The notes under the pieces are model-generated. The model had not been told where the DNA came from. It searched no databases and was given only the letters and a program-made list of their open reading frames with translations. A stretch of 54,276 nt of DNA. It comes from an uncultured Stenotrophomonas sp. (lineage in GTDB: Bacteria > Pseudomonadota > Gammaproteobacteria > Xanthomonadales > Xanthomonadaceae). This document shows positions 39,458 through 48,997 of this stretch, piece after piece (position 1 is the first letter of the stretch; each line of letters starts with the position of its first letter). The stretch spans positions 1-54,276 of the forward strand of contig NZ_CAMFIA010000024.1 of the NCBI RefSeq assembly GCF_945952405.1, in the 5' to 3' direction. A program made the position numbers and the translations under genes.

Positions 39458-39461
<4 letters not shown>
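38883..39461 (-). CDS. Flavin reductase-domain (FMN-binding split-barrel) protein
   Basis: A 192-residue protein with [50 protein letters not shown] and [19 protein letters not shown], a standard FMN-binding flavin reductase layout (motif [15 protein letters not shown]). It should reduce free flavin with NAD(P)H or act as the reductase of a two-component oxygenase. Both ends overlap neighbours: sodA on one side (ATGA, 39458-39461) and the TPR gene on the other. Its tight coupling to sodA is unusual. Confidence 0.82.
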
Positions 39462-40087
<626 letters not shown>

Positions 40088-40135
40088 CGAAGCAATCTCC
40101 GTGGGGAAGGCCAGTGGGCTGGCCGTGGGGAGATC

Positions 40136-40166
40136 GTTATCGCACCTCAACATTGGTTGAGGTCAA
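40136..40166 (-). promoter_or_regulatory. SoxR/MerR-type promoter of the sodA operon
   Basis: On the minus strand: -35 TTGACC (40166-40161), a 19-bp spacer and -10 GATAAC (40141-40136). The spacer holds a perfect dyad ACCTCAAC-CAAT-GTTGAGGT (40163-40144), overlapping the -35. The long spacer and central dyad are the layout of MerR-family activators; the half-site is close to that of SoxR. Confidence 0.75.
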
Positions 40167-40184
40167 GCGGCGGCAGGGTGCGTG

Positions 40185-40247
40185 GTAGTGCCGGCCGCTG
40201 GCCGGCAAACCGACTTTCCGCGATTGCCGGCCAGCGGCCGGCACTAC
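40185..40247. repeat. Inverted pair of GTAGTGCCGGCC REPs
   Basis: GTAGTGCCGGCCGCTGGCCG at 40185 and its reverse complement ending in CTAC at 40247 face each other around a 17-base spacer. This is the dimeric form of the same REP as at 28593 and 53648. Confidence 0.88.
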
Positions 40248-40353
40248 CAGGACCTGCCTTTCGAACCCTCACCAGCGGCCCCCGCCTCCTCCCACACCTG
40301 TCAACAAAAGCGCCGTGGCATTTCAGAATTCCGCCAGCGCTTTCACAACAGTC

Positions 40354-41874
40354 TCAACTCAACCAATCCCTGCACGCGCTGTCGACCTGCTCGCCGCAGG
40401 CCTGCTGCATCCGCTGCTGCAGCCGCGCCAGCGTCTCCGCGCCCTGGTGCTTGCCGCTCCACGCCTTCAACTGCCCGGCCAGCCGCTCGAAGCGCTGGCG
40501 CGTGCGCTGGTGGTAGCCCGAGGGTTGCGCATCCAGTTCTGCGATCAGCGATGCGGTGGCCTGCTCGATGCGCGCTGCATCGTCCGGCGCCAGCCGCAGC
40601 AGGCCTTCCACGTACAGCACGCCCCACTGCACGCGGGTGGCCGGGCCCTGCGCGCCATCGTAGGCGCGCTTCAGCCACTCCAGCGCACCGGCGCTGTCGC
40701 CGCGCTGCTCGGCCAGTTCGGCCAGCTCGGGCATGTAGTAGTAGGGCTGCTCGCTGCGCTTCAACTCGGCCAGCAGCAGGGTTTCGGCTGCGGCATCGTC
40801 GCCGACCTGGCGCAGCGCATAGGCGGCACTGCTGATCGTGGCCTGGCGCGCATGTGCATCGCTGGCGGCCGCATCGGCGGCGGCCACGCGCTGCTTGACC
40901 CGGGCGACCAGGGCGGGTGGCAGCGCACCCTGTGGTTGCTGCTGGCGGGCCAGCGACAGCTCGGTCAGCGCCCGCGACAAGGCGTCGTCGGCACGGTCGC
41001 CACGCTCGCCGTCGGCGCGTTCCAGGGCTACCAGCAGCTGCTGGCCCAGCGTGTTGGAGGTGGCCGGGCCTGCGCTGGCCTGCTTCACCAGTGCAGCGCC
41101 GGCGTAGCCCAGCAGTTCGCGGTTGCGACGTACCTCGGCAGGCTGTGCCAGCACCGCCTGCAGCAGCTCACGCACTTCGGTGGGCGAGGCGCCGGGCGTG
41201 TCGGCGGTGGCCAGGGCCAGCAGCGCGAAACGGCGTTGCAGGGCAGCGTCCGGCGCGGCCTTGGACAGCTGGCGCAGCACGGTTTCACTGCCGCGCTCAC
41301 CGGCCAGGCGGTTGGCATCCACTTCCCAGCCGTAGTCGCCCAGCACCTGCCAATCCTCGGCGGTCAGCTTGCCCGGCGTGGCCAGTGCGGTGGCCAGCGT
41401 GGCGGCGACCGCGCTGCGGCGGCCAGCGGCGACGGTCAGTGCGCGGGTCAATTCGGCTGCATCGTTGCCTCCCGCCACACGGGTGATCTCGTGGCGCTGC
41501 GGGTCCAGCACGATCAGGGTCGGGTAGCCGCGAACGCCGAAGCGCTCGCCCCAGGCCTGCGCACCTTCTTCGTCGCCATCCAGGTAGACCGGCACGAATT
41601 TGCCGGTCAATGCGATGAAGGCCGGGTCCTTGAACAGGCCAGCCTTGAGCTGGTTGCATGGCGGGCACCAGACCGCACCCCAGTACAGTAGGACCGGCTT
41701 GCCGCTGTCAGCGGCTTCGGCGAAGGCGTCATCGACGTCGCCCTGGCGCCAGGCGATGGCCTTGGTCGGCGCGGGTGCCTCGGCGGAGTTGGCGGTGGAG
41801 ACTGGAGCCGGGGTGCAGGCGCTCAGCGCCGAAGCCAGCAGCAACACGGAAAGCGCGACGCGCATCGGCAGCAT
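40354..41874 (-). CDS. Lipoprotein with thioredoxin domain (CPPC) and helical-repeat C-terminus
   Basis: A 506-residue lipoprotein. The start at 41874 gives the signal MLPMRVALSVLLLASALSAC with the lipobox LSAC. Residues about 50-150 are a thioredoxin-like domain with YWGAVWCPPCNQLKAGLF and GVRGYPTLIVLD; the CPPC motif and the preceding strand fit the DsbD-gamma/Trx_7 group. The remaining 350 residues are helical and Ala-rich with TPR-like arrays (VRRNRELLGYAGAALVKQAS, QPYYYMPELAELAEQRGDSAGALEWL). Anchored in the envelope, it may act in disulfide handling; the partner is unknown. A longer N-terminal extension in frame would lack a signal peptide. Confidence 0.8.
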   Translation of the reverse strand: MLPMRVALSVLLLASALSACTPAPVSTANSAEAPAPTKAIAWRQGDVDDAFAEAADSGKPVLLYWGAVWCPPCNQLKAGLFKDPAFIALTGKFVPVYLDGDEEGAQAWGERFGVRGYPTLIVLDPQRHEITRVAGGNDAAELTRALTVAAGRRSAVAATLATALATPGKLTAEDWQVLGDYGWEVDANRLAGERGSETVLRQLSKAAPDAALQRRFALLALATADTPGASPTEVRELLQAVLAQPAEVRRNRELLGYAGAALVKQASAGPATSNTLGQQLLVALERADGERGDRADDALSRALTELSLARQQQPQGALPPALVARVKQRVAAADAAASDAHARQATISSAAYALRQVGDDAAAETLLLAELKRSEQPYYYMPELAELAEQRGDSAGALEWLKRAYDGAQGPATRVQWGVLYVEGLLRLAPDDAARIEQATASLIAELDAQPSGYHQRTRQRFERLAGQLKAWSGKHQGAETLARLQQRMQQACGEQVDSACRDWLS

Positions 41875-41973
41875 CTCGAAGGGCAGGATGACAGGGCATT
41901 GTAGGAAGGGCTGGAGCGGTTGCTGATTCAGTTTGCTCATGTCGGGCATGCTGCACGGCATGTGCGCCCGATA

Positions 41974-42453
41974 TCAGTGCGCGGCCGCGGCCGCGGCGAC
42001 CGACGCCGGCGTGGTACACACCATCTGCTGGTAGACCAGCCCGTTGAACTCACCCACCTCGCCGTCCAGCACGAAGCCGTAGCGCAGGTAGGTCGGTACG
42101 GCATTGAGCGAGGCGCGTACGGTCAGCATCGGCACCCGCGCCTTAGGCAGCACCGCCTCGAACAGCGCATGGCCGATACCCTGGCCCTGGCAGGCGGGAT
42201 CGACGAACAGCATCGCCAGATGGCGGCCTTCCTTGAGTTCGACCACGCCGACGATGCGGGCGTCCTGCTCGGCGACCAGGATGAGGTTGTCGCCCTGCAG
42301 GCGCGCGCCGAAGGCATCGATCGCGGCAACGCGGGTGAAGGTGGCGATGCCGTTTGCGCTCAACGAAGGGGCGACGGCCGCATGGAAGGCCGCCAGGCAC
42401 ACCGCGCTGATTGCAGGCAGGTCATCGATGCGGGCGGGGCGGATCTTTGGCAT
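41974..42453 (-). CDS. GNAT-family N-acetyltransferase
   Basis: A 159-residue cytosolic acetyltransferase: RIDDLPAISAVCLAAFHAAVAPSL, GVVELKEGRHLAMLFVDPACQGQGIGHALFEAVLPKA (acetyl-CoA pyrophosphate loop QxxGxG), and LNAVPTYLRYGF. The substrate cannot be read. The ATG at 42453 is chosen because the conserved start MPKIRPARIDD follows. It is divergent from the luciferase-like monooxygenase gene. Confidence 0.83.
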   Translation of the reverse strand: MPKIRPARIDDLPAISAVCLAAFHAAVAPSLSANGIATFTRVAAIDAFGARLQGDNLILVAEQDARIVGVVELKEGRHLAMLFVDPACQGQGIGHALFEAVLPKARVPMLTVRASLNAVPTYLRYGFVLDGEVGEFNGLVYQQMVCTTPASVAAAAAAH

Positions 42454-42519
42454 GCAGCGTTCTTCCAGAGGTGGACGGCACGTCATCGTTGCCGCATGTG
42501 TGCACGCTAAGCTGGCGGC

Positions 42520-43464
42520 ATGAGTGATTTCAATCCCGCCCATGCGCGGTTGTTCCCGCCGCAGGGGTTGAGCCTGGGCCTGATGACGCCGGTCGCGGCG
42601 CAGGGGCTGGCCGATCCACAGCAGGCGCGCCGCATGGCGCGACTGGCCGACGATCTCGGCTTTGCCGCGCTATGGACGCGCGATGTGCCGCTGATGGTGC
42701 CGCAGGGGCCGGATGCCAGCGCCAGTGCACTGGATGATCCGTTCCTGTGGCTGGGCATGCTGGCCGCGGCGACCACGCGCATCGCGGTCGGCAGTGCCGC
42801 CATCGTGCTGCCGCTGCGCCAGCCGCTGCAGGTGGCCAAGTCCGCGTTGAGCCTGGATCGGATCAGCGATGGACGCTTCGTGCTGGGCCTGGGTTCGGGC
42901 GATCGTCCAGAGGAGTTCGCCGCATTCGGGGAGGACCTGGAGGGCAGGGCGGCCACCTTCCGCGAGCGCTGGTCGCTGCTGCGCGCGGCGTTGTCAGCCG
43001 ATGCCGATGAGCGGGCCAGGGTGCGGCGGGCCACCGGAGGCTTCGATGTGCTGCCGCCGCCAGACAGCCGCATCCCGATGCTGGTGGTGGGCACGGCGCG
43101 GCAGAGCCTGCAGTGGATCGCGCGCGAGGCCGAGGGGTGGGCCACCTACCATCGCGAGGAGGTCGCGCAGGAGGGGCGTATCGGGTTGTGGCAGCAGGCG
43201 CTTGCGCAGCGGGGCGGGGCAACCAAGCCGTTCGTGCAGTCGATGCAGCTGGACCTGCAGGCCGACCCGCAGGCGCCGCCCGCGCCGCTGCCACTGGGCC
43301 TGAAGGTGGGTCGTGACGGCCTGCGCGACTATCTGTTGCGGGTTCACGCGCAGGGCGTGGCGCATGTGATGTTCAATCTGGTCGACAACGGACGACCGCT
43401 GCAGGACGTGCTGCGCGAGATCGGCGAACAGATCCTGCCGGGGGTGTCGAGCGGCCACATGTAG
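42520..43464 (+). CDS. LLM-class flavin-dependent monooxygenase/oxidoreductase
   Basis: A 314-residue luciferase-like flavoprotein with a TIM-barrel pattern: RMARLADDLGFAALWTRD, FLWLGMLAAATTRIAVGSAAIVLPLRQPLQVAKSALSLDRISDGRFVLGLGSGD, and MLVVGTARQSLQWIAREAEGW. The characteristic GSAAIVLPLRQPLxVAK and GRFxLGLGSGD are clear. It uses reduced FMN or F420-like cofactor; the substrate is unknown. No reductase is directly adjacent; the nearest flavin reductase-domain gene is 3 kb away. Confidence 0.85.
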   Translation: MSDFNPAHARLFPPQGLSLGLMTPVAAQGLADPQQARRMARLADDLGFAALWTRDVPLMVPQGPDASASALDDPFLWLGMLAAATTRIAVGSAAIVLPLRQPLQVAKSALSLDRISDGRFVLGLGSGDRPEEFAAFGEDLEGRAATFRERWSLLRAALSADADERARVRRATGGFDVLPPPDSRIPMLVVGTARQSLQWIAREAEGWATYHREEVAQEGRIGLWQQALAQRGGATKPFVQSMQLDLQADPQAPPAPLPLGLKVGRDGLRDYLLRVHAQGVAHVMFNLVDNGRPLQDVLREIGEQILPGVSSGHM

Positions 43465-43500
43465 CGACCCACCCCGCGGGGCTGCTGTTGATTCCCTGCA

Positions 43501-43517
43501 CCCGCCACAGGGGCGGG
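43501..43517 (+). terminator. Stem-loop after the LLM gene
   Basis: CCCGCC-ACAGG-GGCGGG, a 6-bp stem, 37 bp downstream of the stop codon, without a T-tract. Confidence 0.4.
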
Positions 43518-43548
43518 CGTGGCTCGACGCCACATGCTTTGCGCATCT

Positions 43549-43567
43549 GCGTATCATTCGCATTTGA
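43549..43567. promoter_or_regulatory. Possible Fur box before the DUF3817-like gene
   Basis: GCGTATCATTCGCATTTGA contains the Fur core TATCATT and matches the consensus at about 11 of 19 bases on one strand. It lies 8 bp upstream of the first start codon of the next gene. Confidence 0.4.
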
Positions 43568-43574
43568 TTTGCTG

Positions 43575-43919
43575 ATGGCGGAGCCCTGCGTGACCCGATC
43601 TTCCCCCCTGCATCCGAGCGGACGCCTGTTCGCCGTGGTTGCCTTCATCGAAGCCGTGACCTGGGCTGGCCTGCTCATCGGCATGTGGATGAAATACGGC
43701 CCGCTGGCCAACGTGGCGCTGGTCAAGCTGTTCGGGCCGCTGCACGGCGTGGCCTTCCTGGTCTATGTGGCGGTCACGCTGTTTGCGGCAGTGCGCCTGC
43801 GCTGGCCGTGGTGGGCCAGTGCCCTGGCCCTGTTGGCGGCGATTCCGCCGCTGGTTACGCTGCCGCTGGAATGGTGGTTCAAGCGCCGCGGCCTGCTGGG
43901 GCTGCGTGCAACGCGCTGA
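43575..43919 (+). CDS. Small membrane protein, DUF3817-like
   Basis: A 114-residue protein with three to four hydrophobic helices: RLFAVVAFIEAVTWAGLLIGMWMKYG, LFGPLHGVAFLVYVAVTLFAAV, and WWASALALLAAIPPLVTLPLEWWF. The FxxVAxxEAxTW and GPLHGxxFL motifs are those of DUF3817. Start at 43575 (ATG) or 43590 (GTG with GGAG seven bases upstream). It precedes the siderophore operon and has its own Fur-like site; a joint role in iron stress is possible but not shown. Confidence 0.75.
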   Translation: MAEPCVTRSSPLHPSGRLFAVVAFIEAVTWAGLLIGMWMKYGPLANVALVKLFGPLHGVAFLVYVAVTLFAAVRLRWPWWASALALLAAIPPLVTLPLEWWFKRRGLLGLRATR

Positions 43920-43927
43920 ACCCACTG

Positions 43928-43962
43928 TTGCATGCCCATTCAAGAGAATGGGTATCAAATGC
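43928..43962 (+). promoter_or_regulatory. Candidate promoter and Fur box of the ent operon
   Basis: TTGCAT (43928-43933) and TATCAA (43953-43958) could be -35/-10 with a long 19-bp spacer. A Fur-like 19-mer, GAGAATGGGTATCAAATGC (43944-43962, about 11 of 19 matches), overlaps the -10. A CCCATTC/GAATGGG hairpin at 43936-43953 also lies here. A second AT-rich Fur-like half (CGTTATCATTTGA) follows at 43973. Confidence 0.45.
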
Positions 43963-43990
43963 AAATACGAGCCGTTATCATTTGAGAGTG

Positions 43991-44045
43991 GCGTCCGGTC
44001 CTGAACGGGACGGACGCCGGGCGGGGCGCGCAGGCGCGCCCGGCG
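43991..44045 (+). other. Two overlapping GC-rich hairpins in the ent leader
   Basis: GCGTCCG/CGGACGC (43991-44017) and CGCCGGGCG/CGCCCGGCG (44015-44045) share three bases, so the two stems compete. They lie 28-80 bases before the entS start in the likely transcript leader. An attenuator or processing role is possible. Confidence 0.45.
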
Positions 44046-44072
44046 ATCCTTTCCTGTTACGGCTGGTGTTCC

Positions 44073-45269
44073 ATGCACGCACGTCCCGTCGTTCCCGGCT
44101 TGCCGGCGCTGGTGTTGGCGGCCCTGATCGGCACCATGGCGATGATGTCCTTCGTCGCCGTGATCGGCCCCGTGGTCCGCATGCTCGGCCTGTCCGAATG
44201 GCACGCCGGCCTGTCGGTCACCGCCGCCGGCGTGCTGTGGATGCTGGCCGCGCGCCCGTGGGGCCAGCTCAGCGATCGCATCGGCCGCAAGCGCGTACTG
44301 ATGCTGGCGATGAGCGCGTACACCGTGGTCTACATCGCGCTGGCGGTGTTCATCGACGTGGCCCTGCAGGGGGTGCCCGCGGTGTGGGTGTCGGTGCTGG
44401 TGCTGGTCGGAGCGCGCGGCCTGATCGGGTTGTTCTATGCCGCCGTGCCGCCCACCGCCGCCGCCCTGATCGCCGACAAGGCACCGACCGGGCAGCGCGC
44501 CAGTTTTCTCGCACGGCTGGGCAGCGCCAATGCGCTGGGCATGGTACTGGGCCCGGCAGCGGCGGGCTGGCTGGCCTATACGAACCTGTCGCTGGCGCTG
44601 TATGTGGCGGCATTGCTGCCCTTGCTGGCGCTGGCCCTGCTGGCCTGGCGCCTGCCGGCCACGCCGCCGGTGGCGGGCACCGCCGCGCCGCGCCGCGCGC
44701 CGCTGAGTCGCCTCGACCCGCGCCTGCGCCTGCCGCAGCTGGCGGCGTTCATTGCCATGGTCTCGGTCACCATTGCACAGGTGACCGTCGGCTTCTTCGC
44801 GATTGATCGCCTTGGCCTGGATGCGGCCGCGGGTGCGCGCATGGCCGGCATCGCACTCACCGCGGTCGGCGTCGGCCTGATCCTGGCGCAGGTGCTGGTG
44901 ATGAAGCTGGACGTGCATCCCCGGCGCTGGATCATCCTCGGCGCGCTGATCTCCGGTATTGGTTTCGCCTCGGTGGCCGGCGTGCAGCAGGGCTGGCAGC
45001 TGCCGGCGGCCTATGCGCTGGCCGCGTTCGGCATGGGCTTCGTGTTTCCCTCGTTCCAGGCGCTGGCTGCCGATGCGGTCGAGGCGCACGAGCAGGGCGC
45101 CGCCGCCGGCACCGTTGCCGCCGCGCAGGGGCTGGGCATGGTGGCCGGGCCGATGCTCGGCACGCTGTTGTATCGCGGCGGGCACAGCCTGCCCTACCTG
45201 CTGGTCGGCGCGCTGCTGCTGTTGCTGTGCGCGCTGTCCGCAGCGCATCGGATGAAGGAGACCCCATGA
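44073..45269 (+). CDS. entS: MFS exporter, probable siderophore efflux
   Basis: A 398-residue 12-helix transporter of the DHA1 drug-exporter type. It has the MFS motif GRKRVLML after GQLSDRI and the motif-C-like GSANALGMVLGPAAAGW in helix 5. As first gene of the catecholate cluster it is the likely EntS-like exporter of the finished siderophore across the inner membrane; sequence alone does not separate it from drug efflux. It overlaps entC by the ATGA junction at 45266-45269. The symbol follows position in the known S. maltophilia entSCEBB'FA order. Confidence 0.82.
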   Translation: MHARPVVPGLPALVLAALIGTMAMMSFVAVIGPVVRMLGLSEWHAGLSVTAAGVLWMLAARPWGQLSDRIGRKRVLMLAMSAYTVVYIALAVFIDVALQGVPAVWVSVLVLVGARGLIGLFYAAVPPTAAALIADKAPTGQRASFLARLGSANALGMVLGPAAAGWLAYTNLSLALYVAALLPLLALALLAWRLPATPPVAGTAAPRRAPLSRLDPRLRLPQLAAFIAMVSVTIAQVTVGFFAIDRLGLDAAAGARMAGIALTAVGVGLILAQVLVMKLDVHPRRWIILGALISGIGFASVAGVQQGWQLPAAYALAAFGMGFVFPSFQALAADAVEAHEQGAAAGTVAAAQGLGMVAGPMLGTLLYRGGHSLPYLLVGALLLLLCALSAAHRMKETP

Positions 45270-46455
45270 ATGATTCCCTGATGCAGGGCGGGTGGCCGGA
45301 GGCTGCGCCATCGCCCTTGGAAAGCACCGACGACGCCTCGTTGTTCCTGTTGCAGCATGCCGGCCAGCACGTGCACGCACGGGGTTGCCGGGCGGCGCTG
45401 CCGAGTGGTGCGCTGGCGACGCTGTCCGAGCGTGTGGCGCAGTTCTTCGCACAGCAGCGGGGTGGTCCGGGCCTGCTGGTCGGTGCGGTTCCGTTCGAGC
45501 CGCGCGCCGACGACGCGCTGTACCAACCTGAGCGCCTGCTGCCTGCGCTGCCGTTGCAGCCGCAGGGCGCTCCGCTGTTGCAGGGCGCGCTGCAGGCCGA
45601 ACCGGCAGCGCAGGACTATGCCGCCGCCGTGGCCACCGCCGTGCAGGCGTTGCGTTCACCCACGCAGGACCTGCACAAGGTGGTGCTGGCGCGAAGCCTG
45701 CTGGCCCGCACCCGCCAGGCGCTGTCTCCCGAGGTGCTGCTGGCACGCCTGGGCGCCGATCCTTCGGTTGCCACCTATGCGGTGCCGCTGCCGGTCGAAC
45801 CCGGGCAGGCACCGGCCTGGCTGGTCGGCGCGACGCCGGAGCTGCTGTTGCGCAAGCGGGGTGTACAGCTGTTGTCACACCCCCTGGCCGGCTCTGCACG
45901 CCGCAGTGCCGATGCTTCAGAGGATGAGCGTGCCGCACGCGCGCTGCAGGGCTCGGCAAAGGATCATGACGAGCACCGTCACGTGGTCGAGGCCATCGTT
46001 GATGGCCTGGCGCCGTATTGCAGCGACATCGATGCGCAGCCGCAGCCGACGTTGCACGCCACCGCCAGCATGTGGCATCTCGGTACGCGTATCCACGCCA
46101 CGCTCAAGGACCCGCACACGCCCGCCGCCCTGCTGCTGGCGCAGCTGCATCCTACGCCCGCGGTCTGCGGCACGCCGCGGTTGGCGGCGCTGCAGCGCAT
46201 CCGTGAGCTGGAACCGGTAGCGCGCGGCTTCTACGCCGGCGCGGTTGGCTGGCTGGACGCGCAGGGCGACGGCGACTGGTATGTGGCGATCCGCTGCGCG
46301 CGCCTGCAGGGCACGCAGCTGCGGCTCTACGCAGGCGCCGGCATCGTCGCCGATTCGCAGCCCGAGGCCGAAGTGGCGGAAACCGCGGCGAAGTTCGCCG
46401 CCCTGTTGAACGCGCTGGGCGTGCATGAGCCGGCGCCCACGATCGAGCCTGTGGC

Positions 46456-46459
<4 letters not shown>
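45266..46459 (+). CDS. entC: Isochorismate synthase
   Basis: A 397-residue chorismate-utilising enzyme that makes isochorismate from chorismate, the first step of dihydroxybenzoate synthesis. Conserved: [12 protein letters not shown] (catalytic Lys region), [61 protein letters not shown] and [21 protein letters not shown], the standard chorismate-binding motifs. The N-terminus has no glutamine amidotransferase or lyase fusion. Start at 45266 overlaps entS; stop overlaps entE. Confidence 0.92.
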
Positions 46460-48107
<1,648 letters not shown>

Positions 48108-48108
<1 letters not shown>

Positions 48109-48740
48109 TGGCGCTGCCCCGCATCACCAACTATCCCTTGCCGACCGCTGCCGAGCTTCCGCAGGCGCGCGGCCCATGGCGCCCGCAGCGCGATCGTGTC
48201 GCGCTGCTGGTGCACGATATGCAGCGCTACTTCCTGGCTGCGTTCGACGCCGGCAGCGAGCCGTTGCGGCCGGCGGTGGACAATATCGCGCGGCTGCTGG
48301 CGCATTGCCGTGCGCATGGCATTCCGGTGTTCTACACCGCCCAGCACGGCGACCAGGATCGCCGTGACCGTGGCCTGCAGGCCGATCTGTGGGGGCCGGG
48401 CATGCGCAGCAGCGCCGATCATGAGCCGATCATCGAGGCGCTGGCAGCGCAGCCGGGCGAGCACGTACTGGTCAAGCACCGCTACAGCGCCTTCCAGCGC
48501 AGCAACCTGGAAACGCTGATGCGCGTTCGCGGCTGTGACCAGCTGCTGGTTACCGGCGTATATGCCCATATCGGCTGTACTGCTACCGTGGTCGAGGCCT
48601 TCCAGCGTGATATCGAAGCATTCATCGCTGCCGATGCCGTGGCGGACTTCTCGCGCGCCGACCATGACCAGGCCCTGCATTGGATCGCGCGCACCTGCGG
48701 CGTGCCGATGAGCACCGACCAGTTGCTGGAGGTGCTGTAA
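48108..48740 (+). CDS. entB: Isochorismatase without carrier domain
   Basis: A 210-residue isochorismatase that hydrolyses the pyruvate enol ether of isochorismate to 2,3-dihydro-2,3-dihydroxybenzoate. LLVHDMQRYFLAAF supplies the catalytic Asp and VLVKHRYSAFQRSNL the Lys; GVYAHIGCTATVVEAFQRD follows. E. coli EntB has about 285 residues with a C-terminal aryl carrier domain; here the protein ends before that domain and the next gene encodes it. Ends with a TAATG overlap at 48738-48742. Confidence 0.92.
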
Positions 48741-48997
48741 TGGCTGCCAACGACGCGATGCTGGACCTGGAGCGGATGCGTGCCGATGTGGCGCGGGTAC
48801 TGGAATGCACGCCTGCCGAGATCGGTGATGACGACAACCTGATCGACCTGGACCTGGACTCGATGCGCATGCTCGGCCTGGTCCTGGCCTGGGGCAATAC
48901 CGGGCTGCCGCTGGAGTTCTCGCAGTTGGCCGAGCACACCACACTGCGCCAGTGGTGGGGCGTAGTGCAGAAGCTGCAGGCCGCGCAGAACGCATGA
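48740..48997 (+). CDS. Stand-alone aryl carrier protein (EntB')
   Basis: An 85-residue carrier: MRADVARVLECTPAEIGDDDNLIDLDLDSMRMLGLVLAWGNTGLPLEFSQLAEHTTLRQWW. The LDLDSMRML motif has the Ser for phosphopantetheine attachment. It takes the place of the C-terminal domain of EntB, so EntE charges it with dihydroxybenzoate and EntF receives the group. Start overlaps entB by one base; the stop overlaps entF by 4 bases. Confidence 0.9.
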   Translation: MAANDAMLDLERMRADVARVLECTPAEIGDDDNLIDLDLDSMRMLGLVLAWGNTGLPLEFSQLAEHTTLRQWWGVVQKLQAAQNA

